Shown: positions 8,960-19,694, counted from the stretch's first letter. The stretch is DNA of 32,168 bases from Chlorobium sp. (GCA_005843825.1 SZXX01000046.1:1-32168), one strand, 5' to 3'. Program-made: numbers and translations. Notes: generated by a model from the letters alone, not told the origin.

Positions 8960-11419
8960 CTAAACCAGATAGCTTGCAATGCGCAGAATATCGGCAAAAA
9001 CTCCCCCTGCGGTAACCTCTCCTCCAGCGCCGGGACCTCGAACTACAAGTGGGGTAGCCTTATAGCGTTCAGTGGTAAAAACCACCATATTTTCTGATCC
9101 GCTGAGACCGGCAATAGGACTGGAAAGCGGGACCCTTTTTACCCCGATGCTTGCCTTTCCATCCCGAATCTCCCCTGCATAAGCTATGGTCATTCCATCC
9201 TTGCGAGCACGCTCAGTTTCCGTCGCATACCATTCGTCAACACTCGATAACCGGTCAAGAAACTCTGCAACTGGCATCTGTCCCCGATACTCCTCGGGTA
9301 CAAGACTCTCGCAGACAACATCATCGTACTCAAGGGTATACCCAAGTTCCCGACCAAGAATCAAAAACTTGCGGGCAAAATCTGCACCTGAAAGGTCATC
9401 TCTCGGATCAGGTTCCGTATAGCCGGCCTGTTGAGCCCGGCGAACAATCTCACTGAACCTGCCGCCTTTGCGAAGTTCATTAAAAATAAAGCTCAGTGTC
9501 CCCGAAAGAACTCCATCGATGCTTATAATCTTGTCGCCGCTGTTTTTAAGATCGTGCAACGTGTTGATAATGGGCAAGCCAGCGCCCACATTTGTTTCAT
9601 AAAGAAAACGGGCATTACTTTTCCGCCTTGCATCCTTTATCCTGTTGTAAAGCGGCCACTGCCCGGCCATGCCAAGTTTGTTTGCCGTCACCACAGAAAT
9701 ATTTCCAAGCAAAAAGTCGGGATAATTTTCTGCAACCTTCGCGCTTGCTGTGCAATCGACAAAAATGGTATTGTGCAGGTTTCTCTCCTTGATGAGCTCA
9801 AGGTAGCCTTCTATATCATGATGGTCGACTCTCGGCAAAAGTGCCGACTGCCAATTTTGAAGGACGATTCCATTATCATCCATGGCAATAGTACGAGTAT
9901 TGGCCATACCGCAGACCACAACATCAAGGTCATTATCTTTCTGCAGGTTGTGGCGATGCGCACTGATCTGACCGATAAGGCTTTGCGCAATAGTCCCCGT
10001 GCCGGCAATAAAAAGATGCACCTTGCGCTGTGAAAGGAAAAACGATTCATGAATACAGTTAAGAGCCTTATCCTCGTGATGGCTGTCAATGACAATAGAT
10101 ATATTCATTTCATTGGCACCCTGAGCAACAGCTATAACATTGATACCGTTTTTACCGAGTGTTTCAAACAACTGGGCTGAGACTCCAGGATGTCCTGACA
10201 TGTTGTTGCCGACGACAGCGATCATGGCAAGGTTCCGACGGATAACAAGTGGATCTATCTGGCGAAATTCGATTTCACTCTGAAACTCATCCTCAAGGAT
10301 TTTTTTGGCTTTTACGGCCTGAGTGGGGTTGATGGCAAGAGTAATTGACTGTTCAGAAGATGCCTGTGATATAAATATGATGTTGATCCTGTGCCTGGCA
10401 AGGCAACTGAACAAACGTGAGGCAATTCCTGGAACACCAACCATTCCGCTGCCTGAAAGATTCAGAAGGACAACTTTGTTGATTGAGGAAAGACCTGTTA
10501 CCGGCAAAGTCCGGCTGATTTCTGGCGGCATGGAGCGCTCAATTCTTGTTCCTTCAGCTGCAATATTAAAAGAATTTTTGATCAGCACAGGAATGCCTGC
10601 TTTCATAGCCGGCTGAACCGCAAGAGGATGCAGAACTCTGGCCCCTGCATGAGAAAGTTCCATAGCTTCCGCATAGGTGATATAGGGCAATATCCTGGCA
10701 TCGCGCACCCGCTTTGGATCCGCACTGAAAAAGCCGTCAACATCAGTCCAGATAACAATTTCTGCTGCTCCAAGTGCTGCACCGAAAATTGATGCTGTAT
10801 AATCAGAACCACCACGACCAAGCGTTGTGACTGTCCCATCCGGGGCAGCCGCAATGAACCCGGTTACAACCGGCACACCATCAAACGATGCAAGGCGTTT
10901 TCTGATCTTCAATTCGGAGGCATGACTGTCAACAAGAGCATCAGCATAGTTTGTATCGGTTACAATCAGTTCAGAGGCATCAAGATAAAATGATGCAATG
11001 TGCTGTTCCTCAAGATAACTGCTCAGTAACCTGGCTGACAGGCGTTCACCGTAACTGAGCACACGCGCCAGACTTTTTTCAGAAAGCTCCCTGAGTAGAA
11101 AAATACCATGTACAAAATCATTAAGCTCGGCAAGTTCCGAACGTATCGAAACAATGACCTGATCGATAAGGTCGTTTGAAAAAAGTTCACCGGCTATTGA
11201 GTGATGAAGCTGATCAAGTTCATTAAGGGTCATTCGATAGCTGCTGTCACCACCGCAGGCTTTCGTAGCCGACTCAAGCAAAAGATCGGTAACCCGATGG
11301 ATGGCTGAAACGACAACAACAATTTTATCATGATCTAAAGCATCGGCAATGATTGCTGCGACTTTTTTAATTCTCCCGGCTGAGCCCAGAGATGTCCCTC
11401 CAAACTTGTATACCTTCAT
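8960..11419 (-). CDS. thrA: bifunctional aspartokinase / homoserine dehydrogenase
   Basis: This enzyme catalyses the first and third steps from aspartate to homoserine, for threonine and methionine. From the ATG at 11419 it has 819 residues, practically the length of E. coli ThrA. This start gives the family N-terminus [12 protein letters not shown] and has GGCGGAA 5-10 bases upstream. The frame runs back to 11470, but that extra part matches nothing. The aspartokinase domain occupies about residues 1-285 ([18 protein letters not shown]), followed by paired ACT regulatory domains at about 310-450. Homoserine dehydrogenase starts near residue 460 ([11 protein letters not shown]) and includes [19 protein letters not shown] and [16 protein letters not shown] domains in this family usually mediate threonine feedback inhibition. 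thrB and thrC lie across the atp genes, on the other strand. Confidence 0.96.
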   Translation of the reverse strand: MKVYKFGGTSLGSAGRIKKVAAIIADALDHDKIVVVVSAIHRVTDLLLESATKACGGDSSYRMTLNELDQLHHSIAGELFSNDLIDQVIVSIRSELAELNDFVHGIFLLRELSEKSLARVLSYGERLSARLLSSYLEEQHIASFYLDASELIVTDTNYADALVDSHASELKIRKRLASFDGVPVVTGFIAAAPDGTVTTLGRGGSDYTASIFGAALGAAEIVIWTDVDGFFSADPKRVRDARILPYITYAEAMELSHAGARVLHPLAVQPAMKAGIPVLIKNSFNIAAEGTRIERSMPPEISRTLPVTGLSSINKVVLLNLSGSGMVGVPGIASRLFSCLARHRINIIFISQASSEQSITLAINPTQAVKAKKILEDEFQSEIEFRQIDPLVIRRNLAMIAVVGNNMSGHPGVSAQLFETLGKNGINVIAVAQGANEMNISIVIDSHHEDKALNCIHESFFLSQRKVHLFIAGTGTIAQSLIGQISAHRHNLQKDNDLDVVVCGMANTRTIAMDDNGIVLQNWQSALLPRVDHHDIEGYLELIKERNLHNTIFVDCTASAKVAENYPDFLLGNISVVTANKLGMAGQWPLYNRIKDARRKSNARFLYETNVGAGLPIINTLHDLKNSGDKIISIDGVLSGTLSFIFNELRKGGRFSEIVRRAQQAGYTEPDPRDDLSGADFARKFLILGRELGYTLEYDDVVCESLVPEEYRGQMPVAEFLDRLSSVDEWYATETERARKDGMTIAYAGEIRDGKASIGVKRVPLSSPIAGLSGSENMVVFTTERYKATPLVVRGPGAGGEVTAGGVFADILRIASYLV

Positions 11420-11540
11420 ACTTCCGCCCATACCTTTATTGACTGTAAAATGAGACGTTACTTCAATCATTACCTCGTAAAATATAAATCATTTCCTGAT
11501 GAACTGCATAACGCTGAAACCAGTTAACCCCTGTAACCAT

Positions 11541-11567
11541 AAAAAAAAGCGCCCTTCCAGGCGCTTT
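11541..11567 (-). terminator. rho-independent terminator of atpA-atpG
   Basis: On the minus strand AAAGCGCC, a six-base loop and GGCGCTTT form a perfect 8-bp stem that runs directly into TTTTTTTT. It lies about 30 bases after the atpG stop. The A-rich 5' side means that it could also work to a lesser degree in the other direction, but no plus-strand gene ends here. Confidence 0.9.
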
Positions 11568-11595
11568 AAATCATCGATATTTTGAGAGTGCTTTA

Positions 11596-12471
11596 TCAAC
11601 TGCTCAATGCCTCAGCGCCGGCAACAATTTCACTAAGCTCTGTAGTGATTGCAGCCTGTCTTGCACGGTTGTAACTGATGTTAAGTGTCCGTAAAAGCTC
11701 CTTTGCATTTTCGGTGGCTGAATCCATAGCCCCCATACGGGCCGCCTGCTCTGCAGCATTCGACTCAAGCATCATTCTCCATATCTGGGTATTGAGATGC
11801 TTGGGTACAAGCACGTCAATAATAGCCGAAGGCGAAGGCTCGTAAATGTAATCACTGCCGCTCTCCTTCCCGGAAGCCTCAGGTGTTATAGGAAGAAGTA
11901 CTTCAGCTTTCAGGTTCGGCGCAAGCACCGACTTGAATTCATTATAAGCAACTATGACCCTGTCAACCTCGCCTCGCAGATACATGCCGGAAGCGGTATC
12001 AGCAATCTCCTTTGCTGTGCTGAAATCAAGACCCTGAAAAACAGCAGGGTATCCCTTGACAATGTTGTACTCTCTTTTCCGGAAAAAGTCAAATCCACGG
12101 GAACCGGCACAAATCATCCTCACTCCGCCCTTACTGTGAATATCAGCAAAGTCCTCATGAATGGTTTTATACGCAAGCTTGATGATATTGGTATTAAATG
12201 CGCCGCACAGGCCCCTGTCTGAAGTGATAAGAATCACTAGAACTTTGTTGACCTCTGTACGACCTGAAAGCAAAGGGTTAAGCGAAGTATCTACCTTTGC
12301 TGACAATGAACCAAGCATATCCTTCAGCTTCGCAGCATAAGGGCGGGCCATGACGGCACGTTCCTGAGCCCTTCGCAGCTTCGCAGCGGCCACCATTTTC
12401 ATCGCTTTGGTGACCTGCTGTGTAGACTTTACCCCTTTGATTCGTACACGTATATCCTTTAATGTAGGCAT
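11596..12471 (-). CDS. atpG: ATP synthase F1 gamma subunit
   Basis: This is the central rotating stalk subunit of F1, connecting the c-ring to the alpha3beta3 head on the cytoplasmic side of the membrane. It has 291 residues, normal for the family. The N-terminal coiled-coil helix ([20 protein letters not shown]) and the C-terminal partner helix ([20 protein letters not shown]) are both visible. An internal segment reads [15 protein letters not shown]. It follows atpA after 48 bases on the same strand and is closed by the terminator at 11541-11567. Confidence 0.96.
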   Translation of the reverse strand: MPTLKDIRVRIKGVKSTQQVTKAMKMVAAAKLRRAQERAVMARPYAAKLKDMLGSLSAKVDTSLNPLLSGRTEVNKVLVILITSDRGLCGAFNTNIIKLAYKTIHEDFADIHSKGGVRMICAGSRGFDFFRKREYNIVKGYPAVFQGLDFSTAKEIADTASGMYLRGEVDRVIVAYNEFKSVLAPNLKAEVLLPITPEASGKESGSDYIYEPSPSAIIDVLVPKHLNTQIWRMMLESNAAEQAARMGAMDSATENAKELLRTLNISYNRARQAAITTELSEIVAGAEALSS

Positions 12472-12519
12472 GTATTACGGGACTGTTAAAAAAATTGCTT
12501 AAAAACCCTTTTTCTCTTC

Positions 12520-14100
12520 TTACGCCTTATTCTTTTCCTTGAAGGCAGTCACAAACTTGACAGCAATCTCCTTAAGCGAGTTTGCCGTATCTGTCTCCAG
12601 GGAACCTTTCTCTGCAATGGTTTTGAGAATATCGCCGTGCTTGACTTCAAGCATAGCAAGGAACTCCTCCTCAAACTTGCGGATAAAGCGTAAATCAACC
12701 GAATCAAGCAATCCCTGGGTACCAAGAAAAATAATGGCAACCTGTTTTTCAACAGGCATAGGGATATACTGACCCTGCTTAAGAATTTCTACCAGCCTTG
12801 CACCCCTGTCAAGCTGAGCCTTGGTGGTTTTATCAAGGTCAGAACCAAATTTGGAGAATGCTTCAAGTTCGCGGAACTGGGCAAGATCGAGACGCAGGGT
12901 ACCTGCAACTTTTTTCATAGCTTTAATCTGCGCACTTCCTCCAACTCGGGATACCGATATACCAACGTTGATAGCCGGCCTTTGACCTGAGTTGAACAGG
13001 TTGGACTCAAGAAAAATCTGACCATCGGTGATTGAAATCACGTTAGTCGGAATATATGCCGAAACGTCGCCAGCCTGTGTTTCAATAACCGGCAGAGCAG
13101 TAAGACTACCGCCACCCTTCACTATTGGCTTGAGTGCATCAGGAAGATCGTTCATCTTTCTTGCAACTTCGATATCGTCTGTAATTTTCGCAGCTCTTTC
13201 AAGGAGACGTGAGTGCAGATAAAAAACGTCGCCAGGATATGCTTCACGTCCAGGCGGACGACGAAGAAGAAGGGATAGCTGACGATAGGCAACAGCCTGC
13301 TTTGAAAGATCATCATACACAACAAGAGCATGGCGACCCGTATCACGGAAAAACTCACCGAGAGTGGCACCGGCAAAAGGAGCGATAAACTGGAGTGGTG
13401 CAGGATCAGAGGCAGTCGCAGAAATAACGATGGTATACTCCATCGCGTTATATTTTTCCAAGGTATTGACAACCTGGGCCACGGTCGAACCTTTCAGTCC
13501 AATCGCGACATAGATACAATAAACCCCTTTACCCTTCTGGTTGATAATGGTATCAAGCGCGACGGCGGTCTTTCCTGTCTGACGGTCACCAATGATAAGT
13601 TCGCGCTGTCCGCGACCGATCGGAATCATGGAATCGATAGCCTTGAGGCCTGTCTGAAGCGGTTCATTAACTGACTTCCGGTAAATAACCCCAGGAGCCC
13701 TGCGTTCGAGTGGAAGTCGGAGTTCAGTTGTTATAGGGCCCTTGCCATCAAGCGGTTCACCTAGAGGATTGATAACCCTGCCAAGCATGGCTTCACCAAC
13801 CGGGATGGAAGCAAGCATGCTGGTTCTTTTAACCGTATCGCCTTCTTTAACCAGATTTGATTCGCCAAACAATACAGCACCGACGTTGTCTTCCTCAAGA
13901 TTCAAAGCCATTCCCATAACGTTATTGGGAAACTCAAGAAGCTCTCCAGCTGCTACTTTCGATAAACCGTATACACGGGCAATACCGTCACCAACCTGCA
14001 GCACTGTTCCAACATCATAAACGTCTGCTTCTGACTCAAAACCGGCAAGCTGCTTGCGAAGTATAGATGAAACCTCATCAGGCCTGACTGTTATAGACAT
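12520..14100 (-). CDS. atpA: ATP synthase F1 alpha subunit
   Basis: This is the non-catalytic nucleotide-binding subunit of the F1 head. It has 526 residues. The N-terminal beta-barrel region is followed by the Walker A motif GDRQTGKT (171-178), the hydrophobic strand ending in [13 protein letters not shown], and the alpha-subunit signature [17 protein letters not shown]. In many bacteria atpA is preceded by atpB, E, F and H and followed by atpG, D and C. Here the upstream neighbour is the divergent thrB, and only atpG follows. The other subunits must be encoded elsewhere. A GGAA element about 9 bases before the ATG can serve as ribosome site. Confidence 0.97.
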   Translation of the reverse strand: MSITVRPDEVSSILRKQLAGFESEADVYDVGTVLQVGDGIARVYGLSKVAAGELLEFPNNVMGMALNLEEDNVGAVLFGESNLVKEGDTVKRTSMLASIPVGEAMLGRVINPLGEPLDGKGPITTELRLPLERRAPGVIYRKSVNEPLQTGLKAIDSMIPIGRGQRELIIGDRQTGKTAVALDTIINQKGKGVYCIYVAIGLKGSTVAQVVNTLEKYNAMEYTIVISATASDPAPLQFIAPFAGATLGEFFRDTGRHALVVYDDLSKQAVAYRQLSLLLRRPPGREAYPGDVFYLHSRLLERAAKITDDIEVARKMNDLPDALKPIVKGGGSLTALPVIETQAGDVSAYIPTNVISITDGQIFLESNLFNSGQRPAINVGISVSRVGGSAQIKAMKKVAGTLRLDLAQFRELEAFSKFGSDLDKTTKAQLDRGARLVEILKQGQYIPMPVEKQVAIIFLGTQGLLDSVDLRFIRKFEEEFLAMLEVKHGDILKTIAEKGSLETDTANSLKEIAVKFVTAFKEKNKA

Positions 14101-14320
14101 ATCTTATTCCGCTTGGTTATTTGTTTAAGAAAAGAGAAAGATTCTGCTTACCTTCTTTTGAAAGTATGACTCGACTATGACCATCTCAAAAGAATAAAAC
14201 TGAAATTTAATGAAAAGCTTTTAGTTATTCAAATTCTCTCTCTTATTTGAGCCAATACTCTTTTTATTAGCTTTACATCCTACACCAACACCTTCAGGAA
14301 TTTTGTTCGCAGAAAACAGT
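14101..14320. promoter_or_regulatory. divergent promoter region for atpA and thrB
   Basis: This 220-base AT-rich gap separates the divergent starts of atpA (minus) and thrB (plus), so both promoters must lie in it. No clear -35/-10 pair, operator palindrome or attenuator leader peptide rich in Thr/Ile codons was recognised. Confidence 0.4.
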
Positions 14321-15283
14321 ATGAAAACTGTCAAAGGATTCGCTTCAGCAACCGTCGGGAATGTTGCCTGCGGCTTTGATGTCTTGGGATTTGCCATAAC
14401 AGAGCCTGGTGATGAAGTCATTCTGACGCTTTCCGATGAAATACAATCAGGGTCTCTAGTTTCCATTACAAGTATAGCTGGTGACGGCGGAGCGCTTCCC
14501 CTTGATCCTAAAAAAAACACATCAAGCTTTGTTGTACTGAAATTCCTTGAATATATCCGTACTCATAAACAGATCGACTTTAACGGGCATATTTCACTGG
14601 AGCTTAAAAAACATCTGCCCCTGAGCAGCGGTATGGGCAGCAGTGCCGCAAGCGCTGCTGCAGCTTTGGTTGCGGCAAACGAATTGTTTGGCCATCCCTG
14701 TTCTAAAATGGAGCTTGTGCACTTTGCCATTGAGGGTGAGAGGGTGGCCTGCGGATCAGCTCATGCCGACAACGCTGCACCGGCAATTCTTGGCAATTTC
14801 GTCCTGATTCGGAGTTATACGCCACTTGATCTCATTACAATACCGTCACCTGAACATCTCTACTGTTCCCTTGTACATCCTCATACCGAACTGCGCACCT
14901 CCTTTGCCCGTTCGGTACTGCCTGCAAGCATTCCTCTCAAAACTGCTACCCAGCAATGGGGCAATGTCGGGGCTCTTATTACAGGTCTGCTCACTTCCGA
15001 CTATGACCTTATCGGACGATCTCTGGTTGACGTTATCGCCGAACCAAAACGCGCTCCGCTGATTCCCGGCTTTTTTGAAGTAAAGCAGGCCGCCCTTGAC
15101 AGCGGTGCACTTGGATGCAGCATTGCAGGCTCAGGCCCCTCTCTTTTTGCGTTTTCTTCATCTGAAAAAACAGCTCTTGAAGTAGGCCGTGCAATGAAAG
15201 AGGCATTTCTTCACTCCAAAGCCCGCCTTGAATCCGACATGTGGGTATCTCCTATCTGTAAAGAAGGGGCAAGAATACTGTAA
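14321..15283 (+). CDS. thrB: homoserine kinase
   Basis: ThrB phosphorylates homoserine to O-phosphohomoserine, the direct precursor of threonine, in the cytoplasm. From the ATG at 14321 the protein has 320 residues. The frame extends six codons upstream to a TTG, but the ATG gives the family N-terminus. It is a GHMP-family kinase. The N-terminal substrate motif is FASATVGNVACGFDVLG (residues 7-23). The ATP loop is PLSSGMGSSAASAAA (100-114). The C-terminal glycine-rich motif is LGCSIAGSGPSLFAF. No strong Shine-Dalgarno sequence is visible. thrC follows after 29 bases, so the two form an operon. Confidence 0.95.
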   Translation: MKTVKGFASATVGNVACGFDVLGFAITEPGDEVILTLSDEIQSGSLVSITSIAGDGGALPLDPKKNTSSFVVLKFLEYIRTHKQIDFNGHISLELKKHLPLSSGMGSSAASAAAALVAANELFGHPCSKMELVHFAIEGERVACGSAHADNAAPAILGNFVLIRSYTPLDLITIPSPEHLYCSLVHPHTELRTSFARSVLPASIPLKTATQQWGNVGALITGLLTSDYDLIGRSLVDVIAEPKRAPLIPGFFEVKQAALDSGALGCSIAGSGPSLFAFSSSEKTALEVGRAMKEAFLHSKARLESDMWVSPICKEGARIL

Positions 15284-15312
15284 CAACATTCAATTGAGAA
15301 GTATTACACATC

Positions 15313-16635
15313 ATGATCTATTTCAGTACCAATAAATCATCCATACCTGTTTCTATAAAGAAAGCTACGCTTGAAGGTCTTGCTCCCGATGGAGGACTCT
15401 ACATCCCTTCGGAAATTCCGCACTTCTCACCAGAGGAGATAGCTCTCCTTGAAGGCGCAACGTTCAACAACATCGCTTTTGCCATTGCAAAAAAATTTAT
15501 TGGCGGCGAGATCCCTCTTGACCAGCTCAGCGATATGATCGAAAGCTGCTACCCATTTGAAACCCCGATTTTCAAGCTTGATTCACACACATTTATCGAA
15601 GAACTTTTCTGCGGACCGACACTTGCCTTCAAAGATTATGGCGCCAGGTTTCTTGCCCGACTGACCGGATATTTTGCAGATGAAGAGGATAAACTTATTA
15701 CCGTACTTGTTGCAACATCAGGAGATACAGGAAGTGCCGTTGCTTACGGTTTTCAGGGTATTCCCAACACAAGGGTCGTACTGCTCTACCCTTCAGGAAA
15801 AGTAAGCCGCCTGCAGGAACAGCAACTGACTACTGCCGGAGGCAACGTTTACGCCCTTGAAGTTCAAGGCGATTTTGACGACTGCCAGCGCATGGTAAAA
15901 CAGGCATTTATTGACCCGGACTTGAAAGAACGGCTGACACTTACTTCTGCCAACTCTATCAATATATCGAGACTGATCCCTCAGTCATTCTATTATGCCT
16001 GGGCTGCTCTGCAGCTCAAGGAGCTTTATGGATACAATGAAACTCTCTTTTCTGTGCCCAGCGGCAATTACGGAAACCTTACTGCGGGTGTTCTTGCAAA
16101 GCGAATGGGTTTTCCGATAAGCCACTTTATTGCTGCCTCAAATGCCAACGACAGCGTAACCCGCTATCTTGATGATGGACGCTACGACCCGCGTCCGACA
16201 ATCACAACCCGTTCCACAGCAATGGACGTAGGAAACCCGAGCAATTTCGCACGACTCAACTATTTCTACGGTAACAGTCATGCCTCTATGGGCAAAGATA
16301 TAACAGGCATTGCTGTCTCGGATGAAGAAACTCTTGCTGCAATCAGATTGGTAAACGATCGATTCGGTTATATCATGGATCCGCATACGGCAGTCGCTTT
16401 CCGTGCTCTCGAACGCTACAGAGCCTCAATCAGCCCTGCAAATAAAGCAGGCATTGTCCTCTCAACGGCTCATCCCGCAAAATTTCGGGAGGTTCTTCAG
16501 GATGCACTCGATAAAGAAATAGAGATACCCTCCCGCCTTCTGGATGTACTTGAAAAAAAGAAAAAAGCTACCACCATCAGTTCAGAATACAGCGAGCTCG
16601 CCTCATTTCTTAACGAGCTCAAAGAGTCGCCATGA
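15313..16635 (+). CDS. thrC: threonine synthase
   Basis: This PLP enzyme converts O-phosphohomoserine to threonine. The protein has 440 residues. The N-terminal part (YFSTNK...GLAPDGGLYIP) is typical of the bacterial ThrC group. The PLP Schiff-base lysine is Lys107 in GPTLAFKDYG. The phosphate-binding region is ATSGDTGSAVAYGF. PSGNYGNLTAG and SNANDSVTRYL further support the assignment. It follows thrB by 29 bases. Its TGA stop overlaps the plsC start in an ATGA junction, so the three genes are very probably co-transcribed. Confidence 0.96.
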   Translation: MIYFSTNKSSIPVSIKKATLEGLAPDGGLYIPSEIPHFSPEEIALLEGATFNNIAFAIAKKFIGGEIPLDQLSDMIESCYPFETPIFKLDSHTFIEELFCGPTLAFKDYGARFLARLTGYFADEEDKLITVLVATSGDTGSAVAYGFQGIPNTRVVLLYPSGKVSRLQEQQLTTAGGNVYALEVQGDFDDCQRMVKQAFIDPDLKERLTLTSANSINISRLIPQSFYYAWAALQLKELYGYNETLFSVPSGNYGNLTAGVLAKRMGFPISHFIAASNANDSVTRYLDDGRYDPRPTITTRSTAMDVGNPSNFARLNYFYGNSHASMGKDITGIAVSDEETLAAIRLVNDRFGYIMDPHTAVAFRALERYRASISPANKAGIVLSTAHPAKFREVLQDALDKEIEIPSRLLDVLEKKKKATTISSEYSELASFLNELKESP

Positions 16636-17357
16636 ACAATCGAGGAATAAACTTCAGAACACTTTTATTTTTTTTTGTTCTGATCCCAGTGATGTTTTTC
16701 GGGTTACTCTACTCCCTGCTTCTCAACATTATTGATCCTACCGGTGACAGTTTCCATAAAGTCACCGCATGGTGGGGCCGTTTCAGTGCAAAACTTTTCG
16801 GTATTTCAATTGAAGTGATCGGCGAGGAAAATTACTGCCCTGAGAAAAACTATCTTGTGGTCAGTAACCATGCCGGGATGGCAGATATCCCGCTTTTACT
16901 TGGAACAATGCACCTGAACTTGCGGTTTGTGGCAAAAGAAGAACTTGGTAGAATACCTCTCTTCGGCAATGTTATCAAACATGCGGGCTTTGTGATGATC
17001 AAGCGGGGGCAGAATCGGGAGGCGCTTAAAAGCCTTCTGGCTGCAAGTGAAGTTATAAAAAGCGGACGCTCAGTCCATATTTTTCCGGAAGGAACCCGTT
17101 CGGCTGATGGAAAACTGCTTCCATTCAAGCGTGGAGCTTTTCTTGTTGCCCAGAAAGGGGGAGCTCCTGTATTACCAGTCACCATTATTGGCAGCCATCT
17201 GATCACCCCGAAAAAAAGCCTTAAAATCAACAAGGGCAAAATCAGGATAATCATCGCCCCCCCACTTAGCCTCTCCCTCTTCAACAGTGTTGAAGAGCTC
17301 CGGGATGCATCATCCAGGATCATCGAAAACAATCTCAATCGTTACAGCAACTACTAA
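16632..17357 (+). CDS. plsC: 1-acyl-sn-glycerol-3-phosphate acyltransferase
   Basis: PlsC acylates lysophosphatidic acid at sn-2 to give phosphatidic acid, at the cytoplasmic face of the inner membrane. The protein has 241 residues. An N-terminal hydrophobic anchor spans about residues 10-34. The catalytic HX4D motif is His80 to Asp85 (NHAGMADI). The glycerol-phosphate motif is FPEGTRS (151-157), and APVLPVTI is the last conserved block. The start overlaps the thrC stop by four bases. The stop overlaps the convergent ribH stop by three bases, so there is no intergenic terminator between the two convergent units. Confidence 0.94.
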   Translation: MNNRGINFRTLLFFFVLIPVMFFGLLYSLLLNIIDPTGDSFHKVTAWWGRFSAKLFGISIEVIGEENYCPEKNYLVVSNHAGMADIPLLLGTMHLNLRFVAKEELGRIPLFGNVIKHAGFVMIKRGQNREALKSLLAASEVIKSGRSVHIFPEGTRSADGKLLPFKRGAFLVAQKGGAPVLPVTIIGSHLITPKKSLKINKGKIRIIIAPPLSLSLFNSVEELRDASSRIIENNLNRYSNY

Positions 17358-17821
17358 ATCTGCCGGTAAAGATTCACCATCTCTATTGCGGTCATGGCGG
17401 CATCAAATCCTTTGTTCCCAGCCTTCGTTCCTGCCCGCTCAATAGCCTGCTCAAGATTTTCAGTGGTAAGAACACCAAATGAAATAGGAATCATTGTATC
17501 AAGTGCGACCTGGGCAATGCCCTTGGTTGCCTCAGCGGCAATAACATCAAAGTGAGGCGTGGATCCTCTGATAATAACTCCAAGCGTAACAAGAGCATCA
17601 TAATTGCCGGTAACGGCAGCCTTTTTAGCGACTAACGGAAGTTCAAAAGCACCGGGACAACGCAGAATGGTAATATTCTCTTCCGATCCACCATGACGGC
17701 GAATACAATCCACTGCACCCTCAACAAGCTTTTGTCCTATAAAATCGTTAAAACGCGAAACTACCAGAGCGAACCTGATATCCTTTGCGTTCAATGCTCC
17801 TTCAATCTGTTTAATCTGCAT
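17354..17821 (-). CDS. ribH: 6,7-dimethyl-8-ribityllumazine synthase
   Basis: RibH condenses the RibB product with 5-amino-6-ribitylaminouracil to make lumazine, the penultimate riboflavin step. From the ATG at 17821 it has 155 residues, the standard size. An upstream TTG at 17860 would lengthen it into gmhA and is not needed. Motifs are VVSRFNDFI at the N-terminus, PGAFELPLVAKK, LGVIIRGSTPHFDVI with the catalytic-region histidine, and FGVLTTENLEQA. The start lies 27 bases past the end of gmhA, within the same minus-strand run. No FMN riboswitch precedes it, unlike ribB. Confidence 0.96.
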   Translation of the reverse strand: MQIKQIEGALNAKDIRFALVVSRFNDFIGQKLVEGAVDCIRRHGGSEENITILRCPGAFELPLVAKKAAVTGNYDALVTLGVIIRGSTPHFDVIAAEATKGIAQVALDTMIPISFGVLTTENLEQAIERAGTKAGNKGFDAAMTAIEMVNLYRQI

Positions 17822-17847
17822 AGCGGTTATGATTTTTTTGGTTATTT

Positions 17848-18483
17848 CTACGAACGGCAATACCCGAGGATCCGCTCAACAAGATCTATAATAACATGAC
17901 CGATGGTAATATGGCACTCCTGTACCCGGTCTGCGGAACCTGAATGGGGCACAATTATTTCAAGATCTCCAGCTCCCTTCAATGCTCCTCCATCTCCACC
18001 AAGCAGGGTAAGGGTCTTCATCCCGTGAAGCCTTGCGTAATTCAATGCGTTGATAACACTTTTGCTGTTTCCGCTGGTAGAAAGACCAAGCAGAATATCC
18101 CCTTCACGGCCATAAGCTTCAACCAGCCTTGCAAATACCGCATCGTAACCAAGATCGTTCGCTCCGGCAGTAAGGGCTGATGTGTCAGTTGACAACGCAA
18201 TAGCCGGAAGTGCTGGCCGCTGAACACTGCTTCGATACCTGATAGTCAGTTCTGTTGCAAGATGCTGGGCATCAGCAGCACTGCCGCCATTACCACAAAT
18301 AAGCACTTTTCCGCCAGCCGCAAAAGTTTCGGCAATCATTCGAGCCATGGCAACTACAACAGTACTGTTCTGCCGCGCCACCGTCTCCTTGAGCCTCGCA
18401 CTATAGAGCATGGTATCGAGTACAACCTCTTCTAAACGAGTCCGATCTGTTAATCCGTCTGAACACTTGCACTGCCTGGTCAT
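17848..18483 (-). CDS. gmhA: SIS-domain phosphoheptose isomerase
   Basis: GmhA isomerises sedoheptulose 7-phosphate to D-glycero-D-manno-heptose 7-phosphate, the first step to the heptose of lipopolysaccharide. The protein has 211 residues, about 15-20 longer than typical GmhA at the N-terminus. The SIS-domain motif [17 protein letters not shown] is present, as are [12 protein letters not shown] and the C-terminal metal-binding region [17 protein letters not shown]. An internal ATG at 18411 would give a 187-residue protein closer to the family length, and no ribosome site decides between the two. The related DiaA replication factor shares the fold. The metal-site residues (Gln and His in [10 protein letters not shown]) favour the isomerase. 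Confidence 0.88.
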   Translation of the reverse strand: MTRQCKCSDGLTDRTRLEEVVLDTMLYSARLKETVARQNSTVVVAMARMIAETFAAGGKVLICGNGGSAADAQHLATELTIRYRSSVQRPALPAIALSTDTSALTAGANDLGYDAVFARLVEAYGREGDILLGLSTSGNSKSVINALNYARLHGMKTLTLLGGDGGALKGAGDLEIIVPHSGSADRVQECHITIGHVIIDLVERILGYCRS

Positions 18484-18574
18484 AAAAACAAGAGTAAAAT
18501 TCGTGAATCCACAACGGCGTTAAATATAACGAAAAAATTAAACCCCTTCGAACCCCCCCCTTCCGCCAATGGAC

Positions 18575-18613
18575 AAAAAAAACTCCGCCTTATGCATGAC
18601 ATGAGGCGGAGTT
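18575..18613 (-). terminator. rho-independent terminator of hemE
   Basis: On the minus strand AACTCCGCCT, a 13-base loop and AGGCGGAGTT form a perfect 10-bp stem that leads into a run of T. It lies about 25 bases after the hemE stop and separates hemE from the gmhA-ribH unit. A run of eight C at 18553-18560 lies just beyond. Confidence 0.92.
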
Positions 18614-18638
18614 CAAAAGTGATAAAAGAAAAATACTC

Positions 18639-19694
18639 TTAGTGGTACTGAGCACTCTCTTCTTTAACAAATTCAACGAGCAGCTTCAGGTGTTCAGGAT
18701 CCATATCAGGCAGAATACCGTGTCCAAGGTTGAAAACATGCCCGGAATGTTCTGTATGATGACCAAAAGACTTGAGAATTTTTGATGCTTCAGCCTTGAT
18801 TCTGGCAGGTGTACCGTAAAGAACCGTAGGATCGAGGTTGCCCTGAAGAGCAACACGGTCATTAAGCTCAGTGCGTGCTTTGCCAATATCTATTCCCCAT
18901 CCGAGGCCCATGGCGTCGCAACCGGTATCAGCGATATCTGAAAGAATGGTGTTGCAATCCTTTGAGAAAACGATAACCGGGGTATCAGGATGTTTGGCCT
19001 TGATCGCCTGTACGGTATCCTTGATGTAAGGAAGAGCGTACTCGCGGTAGTCATCCTCGGAAAGTGCGCTTGCCCATGAATCAAAAATCTGGATGGCATC
19101 GGCGCCAGCTTCGATCTGCTTAAGAACATAGGCGGTTATGACGCCTGAAATCTTGCCAAGAAGCGCATGCGCCATTGCTGGCTCACGGTACATCATCTGC
19201 TTGGCATAGGCGTAATTTTTGGAACCTCCGCCTTCCACCGCATACGTAAAGAGAGTCCAGGCCGCTCCGGTAAAACCAATAAGAGGAACGCGGTTATCGA
19301 GTTCTTTTTTGGTCATACGGATTGCATCGAGCACATAGCCCAGCTTATCATCGATTTCAGGAACAATCAGTTTATCGATATCAGCCTGTGAACGGATCGG
19401 AGGAGTAAGTTTGATTCCTTTGGATTCGATAATCTCGACATTCATGCCCATGGCCTCATTAACGACAAGAATATCGGAAAAAATAATAGCGGCGTCCACT
19501 CCCATCAACTCAACGGGCTGAATGGTCACCTCTGTTGCGAGCTCCGGGGTTTTACAAAGAGTTAGAAAATCTGTTTTTTCTCTCACAGCACGGTACTCCG
19601 GTAAATAACGACCGGCCTGCCTCATTACCCAGATTGGCGTCCGGGAACATGGCTGACGCTTTAATGCCCGGAGAAAAAGATCATTTTTGAGCAT
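18639..19694 (-). CDS. hemE: uroporphyrinogen decarboxylase
   Basis: HemE decarboxylates the four acetate side chains of uroporphyrinogen III to give coproporphyrinogen III, a branch step towards haem and chlorophylls. From the ATG at 19694 the protein has 351 residues. A TTG three codons upstream is also in frame but is less likely. The signature PIWVMRQAGRYLPEYR lies near residues 19-34. Further conserved segments are IIFSDILVVNEAMG, GFTGAAWTLFTYAVEGG and GNLDPTVLYG. A strong terminator follows. The gene appears to be its own unit, downstream of the frd/sdh genes with a 171-base gap. Confidence 0.96.
   Translation of the reverse strand: MLKNDLFLRALKRQPCSRTPIWVMRQAGRYLPEYRAVREKTDFLTLCKTPELATEVTIQPVELMGVDAAIIFSDILVVNEAMGMNVEIIESKGIKLTPPIRSQADIDKLIVPEIDDKLGYVLDAIRMTKKELDNRVPLIGFTGAAWTLFTYAVEGGGSKNYAYAKQMMYREPAMAHALLGKISGVITAYVLKQIEAGADAIQIFDSWASALSEDDYREYALPYIKDTVQAIKAKHPDTPVIVFSKDCNTILSDIADTGCDAMGLGWGIDIGKARTELNDRVALQGNLDPTVLYGTPARIKAEASKILKSFGHHTEHSGHVFNLGHGILPDMDPEHLKLLVEFVKEESAQYH

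Noticed and set aside
9431..10033. Plus-strand 200-residue frame
   Set aside because: It is fully antisense to the homoserine dehydrogenase part of thrA, which has strong coding evidence.
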